This document shows positions 6,214 through 14,284 of a stretch of DNA of 17,902 nt, in pieces. The notes under the pieces were generated by a model, which worked only from the letters and a program-made list of their open reading frames with translations, was not told the DNA's origin and did not search any database. A program made the position numbers and the translations under genes. Every line of letters begins with the position of its first letter. The first letter of the stretch is position 1. Source of the DNA: Chloroflexota bacterium (lineage in GTDB: Bacteria > Chloroflexota > Anaerolineae > Anaerolineales > UBA11579); contig QKGK01000304.1 in the NCBI GenBank assembly GCA_003250455.1, positions 1 to 17,902 on the forward strand, written 5' to 3'.

Positions 6214-9200
6214 ATGTTATTTAAATTTTCGAATCTGGGGCTTATGATCCTCTTCCTGCTGTCATTCGCAGGGGGGATAGCACCAGATCAACCACCACCC
6301 GAAGACTTTAACCTGGAAACCTACGAATATGTTTCGGATCAGCTGCTGGTGCGGTTTGAACCAGCCATCAAAAATGATCGCGCCACCCAGATATTGACCG
6401 AACTGGGTGTAGAGCGCATCCGGAAAATCGATCAAATCGATGTGGATGTAGTGAAACTGCCAAAAGGATTGACAGTAGAAAAAGCGCTGGAAATTTTCAA
6501 CAAGAGAGGCGAAGTCCTGTATGCAGAACCAAACTACATCGTTACGCTGGCCAGCAATTTAAATGTGGAAGTGGATAGCCAGTGGGGTCTTCAGAAAATC
6601 GAAGCCCCTGCTGCATGGGCTGAGGTAACCGAGCATACCCCAGCCTTGATTGCCGTGGTCGATACCGGCGTTGACCCGGACAATCCCGATCTATACGACA
6701 ATATCTGGACGAACCCGTTTGAGGATCCCACAGACAATATCGATAACGATGGGAATGGCAAAATCGACGATACCTGGGGATGGGATTTCGTCAACAATGA
6801 TAACGATCCCATGGACGATCATATGCACGGGACCGCTGTCTCCAGTGTGGCTGCCGGCAATCTGGACGGTCAGGGGGTTGCCGGCGTCTGCCCTTGGTGC
6901 CAGATCATGTCGGTAAAGGTGATGAGCGCAGAAGGCTCTGGAACGCTGGATGCGGCCGCAGCAGGGATCATCTATGCCGCCGACCTCGGTGCTAAGGTAA
7001 TCAACCTCAGCTTATCGGCGCCAGGAGGCACACAGACCATGGCAGATGCTGTCGAGCATGCCTGGAACGCGGGCACGCTGGTGGTCGCTGCAGCAGGCAA
7101 TGACGGATCAGAAACCACCGTTTGGCCGGCCGCATACCCACATGCCATGGCAGTCGCTTCCACCGACAAATTCGATCTCCATTCTTGCTTTTCCAATTAT
7201 ACCGATGGGTTTGTGTCTGTTGCTGCCCCCGGTTCGGAAATTTTATATGCCAATCTCCTCGGCGGCACTAAGACCGGCGACGGCACGTCACTCGCAACGC
7301 CGCATGTCGTCGGGCTGGCCGGCCTGCTCCTCAGCCAGAATCCCGGCCGAACCAACCAGGAACTTTGGGATCTGATTAAATATAGCGCCAATGACCTTGG
7401 GCCGGAAGGTTACGACGGATTCTTTGGCTACGGGCGGATTAACGCTTACCGCGCGGTGATGGGGATCACCACACCCACCACCCCACCGGAAGAAGATTAT
7501 GTGCTGGTGGACGATGCCACCGCGTATGGCAATTCCCGCAAGCTTGCCCGGTCAGCAGACGGCGTTTTACATATGGTCTGGTATGACAAAACTGCCACTG
7601 AGTATCTGGTCCGTTATGCCACATCCGCAGATGACGGCGCAACCTGGAACCAGGCAGAGAACATCTTTTCAAGCAGTGCGGAAACCTACCATCCAGCAAT
7701 CGCTCTGGATAAAAACAATCTTTATGTGGTCTTCCCGTCGCGCTTCGAATCCTCAAATTACCGGGTATTGTTTACCTCCAAACCGGTTGCCGGGGGCAGC
7801 TGGTCGGAACCTATCCCGCTGCTGGGGGGAAGCTATCATGCTGTCAGGCCGGATCTATTCCTCGACCCGACCACTAACCGCCTGCACGTGGTTGCCTCCA
7901 GCTTCGACAATGCGAAATATGCCTACTATAGTTCCTCCGATGATCGTGGAAGTTCCTGGACGCCGGTCACAAATGTGAATTTTGCATACAATACCCGGTA
8001 TGCCAGTGTATATGCCTATAAAGACCACGTTTACATTGCCAGCCGCCTGACCAATGGATTTCCCCTGATCCCCACCTTTTACCTTTCGATGATGAGATCA
8101 CTGGACGGTGGAGCCACCTGGCAGGACCGCCTTTTGTTTGTCGAACATTTGGCGCTCACTTCGGGAGAATACGGGCTCTCGCTCTCAGGCTATCAAGATA
8201 CCCTCTACTTGCTCCACGAACACAACCAGCTGATCCAGTTCAGAAAAAGCAGCACATATTTCACCTGGTCAGGGGCGACCCTGTACAATCAGGGTGGGGG
8301 AAAATGGCCGTCCATCACCGTCACGCCCGACCAGCATGCCTGGCTTGCATGGCTCAATGATAAAGACCAGCTGATGATGCGCAACTATATTGGCGGGGCG
8401 TTGAACCTGGTATCAAGTTACAACTCCACCAAAACGCTTTACAATGCCAAATACCCGAATTTCAAAGTGAACAACAATTACGGGAAAGTGGAATGGGTCA
8501 GCACAAACTGTAACGGCGCTCCCCTGGCGTTGTCCTACGACTCCGAGGATGATGCCAATATGCCGCCTTATGCGTTCTTTTCTTTCCCGGCAGAACTCCA
8601 ACCCGGCGTCCCAATCCAGTTTGATGCTTCCGAGTCTTACGATATGGATGGGCAGGCGCTGACCTATGATTGGGACTTCGGAGATGGGAACCAGGGTTCC
8701 GGTGTCAGCCCGGAACACACCTTCATCTCCGACGGAGATTTCATCGTATCCCTGACCATATCCGATGGCTTTGGCGGAACCGATACGATAACTGAGGTTA
8801 TATCCATTGCCCCGAACCAACCTCCCTTAGCAGACATCGGTGGACCTTATTCCGGCGTCGAGGATATCCCGATCGCTTTTAATGGTTCCGGATCCTCCGA
8901 CCAGGAAGGCGACCCGCTCACCTACCTATGGGACTTTGGGGACGGCAGCAGTGCGACCGGCCCAACCCCCAGCCATCTATATGCTTTTGGCGGAACATTT
9001 ACGGTGGGGCTGACAGTTATCGACAGTGTCGGGGGGGAAGATTATGCCGAGACTCTGATTAATGTTACTGAGGTCAACGACCAACCGGTAGCCCTGACCA
9101 ACGGCCCTTATGTCTCCAGTACGGAAACTGCGATCCTCTTTGATGCTTCTGCTTCCTATGATCCGGATAACCGGGATGCAAGCCCCGATAACAACCAGAC

Positions 9201-10119
9201 GTTGACCTTTCTTTGGGACTTTGGGGATGGGTCCACCAGCACAGAAATCTCCCCCAATCACAGCTATACCGATCCCGGGGGATATACCGTCACCCTCACG
9301 GTTTTCGATGGCAGCGAACAAAATGGTACCGGGACCGCCATTACAACCGCATCCGTGACCAAGGACCCCACCACCATGAATGTGGGCGATCTGGACGGTT
9401 TCAGCACCCTGGACAAGAACTGGTGGTCAGGATCCGTAAGGATATACATTGAGAACGATCTGGGAGAACCTGTTTCCGGTGCAATCGTTTCGGGTACCTG
9501 GAGCAGCGGATTTGACGGGCCGGACACCTGTACCACTGATTTCAGCGGGTGGTGTACAGTTGAAAGCGGGGCAGTCCTGAAGAAAATTGGTTCGATGGAC
9601 TTCAGCGTAGGCGACATTCAGCACAATCTGCTGGCATATATACCCGGAGACAACCTCGACCCGGATGGGGACAGCAGCGGCAGCATCATCACGGTCTATG
9701 TAGAATCTGTGGTGGTCGAACCGACGCCCACACCAACGCCGACCCCAATCCCAACCACGACGCCAACGCCACCACCTCCAACATCCGGAGATCTACATAT
9801 TGGCGATCTGGATGGCATTTCCATTCCTGTGCGGACTAAGTGGGAGGCAAACACAACCATACTGGTGCACGACCAGGATGAAAAACCGCTGGCCGGGGTC
9901 ACTGTGACCGGGGTGTGGAATATTGGGGGTGAAGCTTCATGCGTCTCCAATGTAGATGGCCTCTGCACCGTGACCAAAAATAATCTGAAACTCACCGAAT
10001 CGGTTGTTTCATTCGAGATCATTGATGCAGCCCTCAGCGGGTGGGCGTATCTCCCCTTAGCAAACCACGACCCGGACCCTGACAGTGACGGGACTGTGAT
10101 CTTCATAGCTGCACCCTAA
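6214..10119 (+). CDS. Secreted multidomain subtilisin-like serine peptidase (S8) with Asp-box, PKD and duplicated C-terminal domains
   Basis: A 1301-residue extracellular protease. A signal peptide spans about 1-23, followed by a fervidolysin-like inhibitory prodomain (about 38-112). The S8 domain (about 122-418) has the intact triad Asp150 (VVDTG), His205 (HGT) and Ser359 (GTSLATP), with oxyanion Asn296 in AAAGNDG. Residues about 430-775 contain sialidase-type Asp boxes (SADDGATW at 471, a variant near 574, SLDGGATW at 629), suggesting a beta-propeller. Three PKD domains (about 782-867, 870-955, 957-1046) each carry WDFGDG. Two homologous C-terminal domains beginning NVGDLDG (1055) and HIGDLDG (1194) are separated by a Thr/Pro linker (about 1169-1191). 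The ATG at 6214 has GGAGG 6 bases upstream; a TTG at 6196 has no such site. Likely role: degradation of external protein or polymer-associated substrates. It stands alone between a promoter and a terminator. Confidence 0.95.
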   Translation: MLFKFSNLGLMILFLLSFAGGIAPDQPPPEDFNLETYEYVSDQLLVRFEPAIKNDRATQILTELGVERIRKIDQIDVDVVKLPKGLTVEKALEIFNKRGEVLYAEPNYIVTLASNLNVEVDSQWGLQKIEAPAAWAEVTEHTPALIAVVDTGVDPDNPDLYDNIWTNPFEDPTDNIDNDGNGKIDDTWGWDFVNNDNDPMDDHMHGTAVSSVAAGNLDGQGVAGVCPWCQIMSVKVMSAEGSGTLDAAAAGIIYAADLGAKVINLSLSAPGGTQTMADAVEHAWNAGTLVVAAAGNDGSETTVWPAAYPHAMAVASTDKFDLHSCFSNYTDGFVSVAAPGSEILYANLLGGTKTGDGTSLATPHVVGLAGLLLSQNPGRTNQELWDLIKYSANDLGPEGYDGFFGYGRINAYRAVMGITTPTTPPEEDYVLVDDATAYGNSRKLARSADGVLHMVWYDKTATEYLVRYATSADDGATWNQAENIFSSSAETYHPAIALDKNNLYVVFPSRFESSNYRVLFTSKPVAGGSWSEPIPLLGGSYHAVRPDLFLDPTTNRLHVVASSFDNAKYAYYSSSDDRGSSWTPVTNVNFAYNTRYASVYAYKDHVYIASRLTNGFPLIPTFYLSMMRSLDGGATWQDRLLFVEHLALTSGEYGLSLSGYQDTLYLLHEHNQLIQFRKSSTYFTWSGATLYNQGGGKWPSITVTPDQHAWLAWLNDKDQLMMRNYIGGALNLVSSYNSTKTLYNAKYPNFKVNNNYGKVEWVSTNCNGAPLALSYDSEDDANMPPYAFFSFPAELQPGVPIQFDASESYDMDGQALTYDWDFGDGNQGSGVSPEHTFISDGDFIVSLTISDGFGGTDTITEVISIAPNQPPLADIGGPYSGVEDIPIAFNGSGSSDQEGDPLTYLWDFGDGSSATGPTPSHLYAFGGTFTVGLTVIDSVGGEDYAETLINVTEVNDQPVALTNGPYVSSTETAILFDASASYDPDNRDASPDNNQTLTFLWDFGDGSTSTEISPNHSYTDPGGYTVTLTVFDGSEQNGTGTAITTASVTKDPTTMNVGDLDGFSTLDKNWWSGSVRIYIENDLGEPVSGAIVSGTWSSGFDGPDTCTTDFSGWCTVESGAVLKKIGSMDFSVGDIQHNLLAYIPGDNLDPDGDSSGSIITVYVESVVVEPTPTPTPTPIPTTTPTPPPPTSGDLHIGDLDGISIPVRTKWEANTTILVHDQDEKPLAGVTVTGVWNIGGEASCVSNVDGLCTVTKNNLKLTESVVSFEIIDAALSGWAYLPLANHDPDPDSDGTVIFIAAP
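9376..10116 (+). repeat. Duplicated GDLDG domain pair within the subtilase, split by a Thr/Pro linker
   Basis: Two protein-level repeats of roughly 105 residues (9376-9715 and 9790-10116) share a start (V/I)GDLDG, a central Gly-x-W strand (SGTWSSG, TGVWNIG), a cysteine pair C-x7-C (CTTDFSGWC, CVSNVDGLC) and an acidic NxDPD-type turn before the last strand. The DNA between them (about 9718-9786) is a low-complexity ACC/CCA-rich tract encoding Thr-Pro repeats. The domain resembles an Ig-like module seen at the end of other secreted bacterial proteins. Confidence 0.75.
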
Positions 10120-10139
10120 AAAATACCTGTAGTTCCACC

Positions 10140-10172
10140 AGGAGCAGTTCGAATTGAACTGCTCCTTTTTTT
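10140..10172 (+). terminator. Rho-independent terminator after the subtilase gene
   Basis: An 11-base perfect stem (AGGAGCAGTTC with GAACTGCTCCT) and 5-base loop end in a run of seven T residues, 20 bases past the stop codon. Confidence 0.93.
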
Positions 10173-10203
10173 GTTCCTTTTCAGATCTCTTAACCTGGAT
10201 TAA

Positions 10204-10232
10204 TTGCATTTAATGAACATTTGTTCTATAAT
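10204..10232 (+). promoter_or_regulatory. Promoter of the radical SAM gene, apparently leaderless
   Basis: TTGCAT (10204-10209), 17 bases, then a perfect TATAAT (10227-10232). The start codon ATG follows only 6 bases after the -10, so transcription would begin at or next to the A of the ATG, giving a leaderless mRNA. No ribosome site is visible. Confidence 0.65.
10215..10226 (+). promoter_or_regulatory. GAAC-N4-GTTC box (Gram-positive-type LexA/DinR site) in the spacer
   Basis: GAACATTTGTTC is a perfect 4-4-4 palindromic core matching the CGAAC-N4-GTTCG operator of LexA/DinR in Bacillus and Actinobacteria; the outermost C and G are T and T here. It lies between -35 and -10 and abuts the -10, where a repressor would block transcription. 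The regulator's identity is inferred from the motif and from the DNA-repair type of the downstream protein. Confidence 0.6.
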
Positions 10233-10238
10233 AGAGTC

Positions 10239-11381
10239 ATGGAAATCTTGGAGCAGCTTTCTCTGACGCAGGTCAACGCCGGGCTGGAAGCCGACAGCCC
10301 GCGCGAGGCGCCTTCCTGCTATACCCCTGCCCACAAGGACCTGCCGATCACCAACGCGCGTATGCCCAACGGTCAGACCATCAAGCTGCTCAAGACCATG
10401 GTGACCTCGGCATGCGAGCGGGACTGCTTCTACTGCCCCTTCCGCGCCGGGCGCGATATGCGCCGGGCCACCTTCACTCCGGACGACCTGGCAAAGACCT
10501 ACATGACGCTGTATTACGCCAAAGCGGTGGAAGGCATCTTCCTCAGCTCGGGGATTATTGGCGGCGGAGTGCGCATCCAGGACAAGATCATCGCCACGGC
10601 GGAGCTGCTGCGCGGCAAATATGACTACAAGGGATACCTGCATGCCAAGATCATGCCCGGTGCAGAGAAAGACCAAATCGCCCGTCTGATGGAGCTTGCC
10701 AGCCGGGTCTCACTCAACCTGGAAGCCCCCAACACCGAGCGCCTGCGCCGTCTGGCCCCCAAAAAGGTCTTCATGGAAGAGCTGGTGCGCCGCCTGCTGT
10801 GGGTGGAGGAGATCCGGACCACCCAGTCCCCCTTCAAGACCTGGAACGGCCGCTGGCCGTCCTCTGCGACCCAGTTTGTCGTCGGCGCGGTCGGCGAAAG
10901 CGACCTGGAGCTGATCGCCACCAGCGAGCAGATGTTCCGGCGGGCGCACCTGCGGCGGGTGTACTACTCCCGCTTCACCCCGCAGAGGGACACTCCCCTG
11001 GAGAACCACCCTGCCGAAAACCCCTGGCGGCAGCACCGCCTTTACCAGTCCTCTTACCTGCTGCGGGACTACGGCTACAGCCTGGAAGAGCTCCCCTTCG
11101 ACCAGGACGGTAAACTCCCACTGGATACCGACCCCAAGACCGCCTGGGCGGACGTGCACCTGCGCCAGCAGCCGGTGGAACTCAACCGGGCAGATTGGGA
11201 AAGCATTCTGCGCGTGCCGGGGATCGGCAAAGTGGGCGTGACCCGCATCATGCAGGCCCGGCGGGTGCGCGCCTTGACCAGCCTGCACCAGCTAAAGGCG
11301 CTGGGTATCAATGCAAAACGGGCTGCACCTTTCGTGCTGCTCAACGGCAAGCGCCCGGAATATCAATTGTCCTTTGGATAA
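10239..11381 (+). CDS. Radical SAM protein with C-terminal helix-hairpin-helix, putative DNA modification/repair family
   Basis: The 380-residue protein has the radical SAM cluster motif C59-x3-C63-x2-C66 (CERDCFYC), which binds a [4Fe-4S] cluster and S-adenosylmethionine. FLSSGIIGGG (101-110) matches the SAM-contacting strand. The motifs KLLKTMVTSACERDCFYC, YLHAKIMPGA and LNLEAPNTERL resemble the family annotated as a putative DNA modification/repair radical SAM protein, usually linked to a uracil-DNA-glycosylase-like partner, which is not in this window. ILRVPGIGKVGVTRIM (323-338) is a helix-hairpin-helix DNA-binding motif. The ATG at 10239 is preferred over a TTG at 10221, which lies inside the promoter. 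The chemistry is unknown; a repair role fits the LexA-type box upstream. Confidence 0.9.
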   Translation: MEILEQLSLTQVNAGLEADSPREAPSCYTPAHKDLPITNARMPNGQTIKLLKTMVTSACERDCFYCPFRAGRDMRRATFTPDDLAKTYMTLYYAKAVEGIFLSSGIIGGGVRIQDKIIATAELLRGKYDYKGYLHAKIMPGAEKDQIARLMELASRVSLNLEAPNTERLRRLAPKKVFMEELVRRLLWVEEIRTTQSPFKTWNGRWPSSATQFVVGAVGESDLELIATSEQMFRRAHLRRVYYSRFTPQRDTPLENHPAENPWRQHRLYQSSYLLRDYGYSLEELPFDQDGKLPLDTDPKTAWADVHLRQQPVELNRADWESILRVPGIGKVGVTRIMQARRVRALTSLHQLKALGINAKRAAPFVLLNGKRPEYQLSFG

Positions 11382-11466
11382 TTTCTCTAATCATATTCCT
11401 AACTTTCACTCATCTCATTCTTAAAATTCAAATATATGATTAATTTTGAAATTTGAGGAGCAAAAT

Positions 11467-11715
11467 ATGGATTACAGATATTACCGGGGAGACCGACCTA
11501 AATTGCCTGGTTGGTTAAGACGTCATCTACACAAATTAAGATATATTGGCGCAATCATGATGGTCAGCACGCCAATCATTGGATGGCTGACAGTATTGAA
11601 AATTATCAACATAACATTCTTCTGGTATCTTTTCGCAATTTTTTGTCAGGGAGTTGGAATACTATTTTATATAATTGGGTTGACTTTCAATAATCTAATC
11701 GACAAAAGTCAATAA
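11467..11715 (+). CDS. Small two-TM membrane protein, not recognised (82 aa)
   Basis: The ATG at 11467 has AGGAG 7 bases upstream, a good ribosome site. The product begins MDYRYYRGDRPKLPGW, is basic to about residue 26, then has two predicted transmembrane helices (about 28-48 and 53-74) and a short polar tail. The basic side should face the cytoplasm. I know no family for it. The gene and its flanks are plainly richer in A+T than the neighbouring genes, which may mean recent acquisition or low expression. It faces the next gene end to end with only 29 bases between stops. Confidence 0.62.
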   Translation: MDYRYYRGDRPKLPGWLRRHLHKLRYIGAIMMVSTPIIGWLTVLKIINITFFWYLFAIFCQGVGILFYIIGLTFNNLIDKSQ

Positions 11716-11744
11716 ACTGAGGCAAAATTAGCCTAAGTACATAA

Positions 11745-12188
11745 TTACGCAAAGTACTGGAAAGCCTCGATCATCACCGCACCGAGCAGGAGCATTTCCA
11801 GTCCGGCCACCATTAACCCCATTGTCCTAGCACGGCCTTTGGGCCGGATGAACCCAAATTGATCAAACTTGTTAGCCAGCGGAAACATCCGCCAAAAAAA
11901 GGAAGCAACAGCCAAAAACAACGCCAGCCCAACCAATAACAGGGTTTGTGTCGGGGCTGTCAGCGCCAGCACCACCAATAAACCCACCACGATCAGCTTC
12001 ATCCCAGCCACCCAGTTGACCAGGTAGCACACCATTCCATGCACTTCCGGCACTTCTTTGGAGATCTCCCAGCCGCTGAACATGGCTACACCGTTGAACA
12101 TACAGCGGTCCTGCATAAAATACAGTTCCAAAATGCTCAACGATTCAGTTAGGGCAAAAACCAACAGGGTTACTTGTAAGGCAGTCAT
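11745..12188 (-). CDS. Four-TM integral membrane protein, not recognised (147 aa)
   Basis: The protein has four hydrophobic segments: about 3-22, 57-77, 80-98 and 121-142. Between the first two lies a polar loop (MFSGWEISKEVPEVHGM). After the third comes FFWRMFPLANKFDQFGFIRPKGRART, a basic and aromatic stretch. It is not a transporter or sensor I can name, and there is no obvious catalytic motif. An AAGGA sits close to the ATG at 12188. It diverges from hyuA, sharing the 127-base gap, and no partner gene on its own strand is adjacent. Confidence 0.72.
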   Translation of the reverse strand: MTALQVTLLVFALTESLSILELYFMQDRCMFNGVAMFSGWEISKEVPEVHGMVCYLVNWVAGMKLIVVGLLVVLALTAPTQTLLLVGLALFLAVASFFWRMFPLANKFDQFGFIRPKGRARTMGLMVAGLEMLLLGAVMIEAFQYFA

Positions 12189-12249
12189 TTTCCTTATACT
12201 CTCTTTCCAATCTCACTAGTATATACGGAAATAATCCCACGTGGTTGCA

Positions 12250-12279
12250 TTGGAGTAAAATACACCTACAAAGTATGAT
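12250..12279 (+). promoter_or_regulatory. Candidate promoter of the hyuA-hyuB-SRAP run
   Basis: TTGGAG (12250-12255), an 18-base spacer and TATGAT (12274-12279) lie 36 bases before the hyuA ATG. The match is moderate. An 8-base palindrome CCACGTGG (12237-12244) just upstream might be an operator half or chance. Confidence 0.42.
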
Positions 12280-12315
12280 CCAAAACCCATTGCTGTAACT
12301 TCAAAGGAACCCTCC

Positions 12316-14283
12316 ATGCGAATTGGCGTAGATATAGGCGGCACGTTCACCGATTTTGTGGTCTACGACCCGGAATCGAAGGACATCCACACCTTCAAGC
12401 TGCTTTCCACCCCGTACAACCCGGCAGAAGCCATGCTGGACGGGCTGGCGCAGATCGCCGCCTTGGGTAAGCGCCAGATCGTCCATGGCTCCACGATTGC
12501 CACCAACGCACTGCTGGAAGGCAAAGGTGCCCCCACCGCCCTGGTAACCACCAAAGGCTTCCGCGACGTGCTCCAGATCGGGCGGCAGAACCGTCCCAGC
12601 CTGTACGACTGGACCGCTGTCCCCCCGCCGCCGCTGGCTCCCCGAGCGTGGCGATTCGAGGTAGACGAGCGCATCAGTCACCTGGGTGAAGTGGTCACCC
12701 CGCTGGATGAATCTGCCCTGCCAGCCCTGGCAGAGACTCTCAAGGCTGCCGGGGTTGAATCGGTGGCAGTCAGCCTGCTGTTCTCCTTTTTGCACCCGGC
12801 TCACGAAGAAGCCATCCAAACGGCGTTGAAAGCTGCCGGGCTGTTCGTCTCCATTTCCAGCCAGGTGCTGCCCACTTTCCGCGAATACGAGCGCACCAGC
12901 ACCACGGTGGCCAACGCCTATGTCTCCCCGGTGATGGATAAATATCTCGCCGCGCTGGAAGCCAGCCTGGGCGAAGACGACCTCCAGGTGATGCAGTCCA
13001 ACGGCGGCTCCATCCGCCCGGACGAGGCCCGCAAGCACGCTGTACGCTGTATCCTTTCCGGTCCGGCAGGGGGCGCGGTCGGTGCGCAGGCCATCGCCCG
13101 CCAGACCGGCTTCGACAGGCTGCTCACCTTCGACATGGGCGGTACCTCCACGGACGTTGCCCTGATAGACGGCGATATCCAGGTAACCACTGAGGCGAAC
13201 GTGGGCGGCTACCCGATCGGCATCCCGATCATCAATATTCACACCGTCGGCTCCGGCGGCGGCTCGATCGCCCACATCGACGCGGGAGGCGCGCTGCGCG
13301 TCGGCCCGGAAAGCGCGGGCGCCAGCCCCGGCCCGGCCTGCTACGGCCAGGGCAGTCTCCCCACTGTTACGGATGCCAACCTGGTGCTCGGCCGCTTACG
13401 CCCCGATTACTTCCTCGGCGGCCAGATGGCCCTGGACGCAGATGCCGCTTTCCGGGCGGTGGGAGAATTAGGCGCACGCCTCGGGCTGGATGCCGCCCAA
13501 ACCGCCCTGGGGATCGTGCAGGTGGTCAACGCCCACATGGAGCGCGCCTTGCGGGTCATCTCTGTGGAACGGGGCAAAGACCCGCGCCAGTTTGCGCTGC
13601 TCTCCTTTGGCGGGGCAGGCGGCCTGCACGCCGCCGACCTGGCCCGCAGCCTGGGCATCCCCCAGGTGCTGATCCCGCCGCAAGCGGCCACCTTCTCCGC
13701 ATTCGGTATGATCATGGCCGATGTGATCAAAGACTACTCCCAGACGGTGATGCTGCCCGGCAGCACCCCGCTGAACAGGGTCAACCAAATGCTCACCAGG
13801 CTCAAAGTGCGTGCTGCCTCCGAGATGGCCGAGGAGGGCATCGAGCGGGATAATCTCACCCTGGAAGCGTCGCTGGATATCCGCTATCTGGGCCAATCCT
13901 TCGAGCTGACGATTCCCTTCTCCGCCCAGGTGATCGCGGACTTCCACCAGGCGCACCAGGAAAGCTACGGCTACGCCAACCCGCATGCCCCCGTCGAGAT
14001 CGTCAACCTGCGGCTCAAAGCCATCGGGGAGGTACCCTCCCCGGAGCTGGCTGCACATCCCATTGGCGGGTCGGACCCATCTGCGGCCCTGGTCGGCACT
14101 TTTCCGGTCGTGCTCACCAGCGGGAAGGAAGACGTACCTTTTTACGATGGCGACCAGCTCCAGCCCGGCAACCAGATTACCGGACCGGCTGTCGTCCTGC
14201 GCAGCGACACCACCATCCTGATCGAAGCCCAGGACCGCGCCGAGATGGATGCCACCCACAACCTGATCATCACGGTAGGCTGA
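12316..14283 (+). CDS. hyuA: Hydantoinase/oxoprolinase subunit A (HyuA family)
   Basis: This 655-residue ATP-dependent amidohydrolase subunit acts with HyuB to open cyclic amides: hydantoins, 5-oxoproline or related compounds. Residues 1-13 (MRIGVDIGGTFTD) are the family start and phosphate-binding loop of the actin/ASKHA-like fold. HGSTIATNALLEGKGAPTAL (57-76) and DMGGTSTDVALIDG (273-286) are the other signature segments; VHTVGSGGGSIA-like glycine loops follow. Length is normal for hydantoinase A. The ATG at 12316 has AAAGGA about 8 bases upstream. It ends one base before hyuB. The exact substrate cannot be told from sequence; 5-oxoproline, N-methylhydantoin, acetophenone and acetone enzymes share the fold. 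Confidence 0.94.
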   Translation: MRIGVDIGGTFTDFVVYDPESKDIHTFKLLSTPYNPAEAMLDGLAQIAALGKRQIVHGSTIATNALLEGKGAPTALVTTKGFRDVLQIGRQNRPSLYDWTAVPPPPLAPRAWRFEVDERISHLGEVVTPLDESALPALAETLKAAGVESVAVSLLFSFLHPAHEEAIQTALKAAGLFVSISSQVLPTFREYERTSTTVANAYVSPVMDKYLAALEASLGEDDLQVMQSNGGSIRPDEARKHAVRCILSGPAGGAVGAQAIARQTGFDRLLTFDMGGTSTDVALIDGDIQVTTEANVGGYPIGIPIINIHTVGSGGGSIAHIDAGGALRVGPESAGASPGPACYGQGSLPTVTDANLVLGRLRPDYFLGGQMALDADAAFRAVGELGARLGLDAAQTALGIVQVVNAHMERALRVISVERGKDPRQFALLSFGGAGGLHAADLARSLGIPQVLIPPQAATFSAFGMIMADVIKDYSQTVMLPGSTPLNRVNQMLTRLKVRAASEMAEEGIERDNLTLEASLDIRYLGQSFELTIPFSAQVIADFHQAHQESYGYANPHAPVEIVNLRLKAIGEVPSPELAAHPIGGSDPSAALVGTFPVVLTSGKEDVPFYDGDQLQPGNQITGPAVVLRSDTTILIEAQDRAEMDATHNLIITVG

Positions 14284-14284
14284 C

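Noticed and set aside
9718..9786. Low-complexity ACC/CCA repeats as a possible CRISPR-like or satellite array
   Set aside because: The tract lies in frame in the protease gene and encodes a Thr/Pro linker; there are no spacers of regular size.
11427..11450. TTCAAA/TTTGAA inverted repeat before the small membrane protein
   Set aside because: Short and in a very A+T-rich stretch, where such pairs arise easily.
11716..11744. AGGC...GCCT hairpin between the two converging membrane-protein genes
   Set aside because: A 4-base stem without a proper T-tract is below the level expected by chance.
12218..12223. TATACT -10-like box on the minus strand before the four-TM protein
   Set aside because: No matching -35 or extended -10 element; kept out of the annotation, though a promoter must lie near here.
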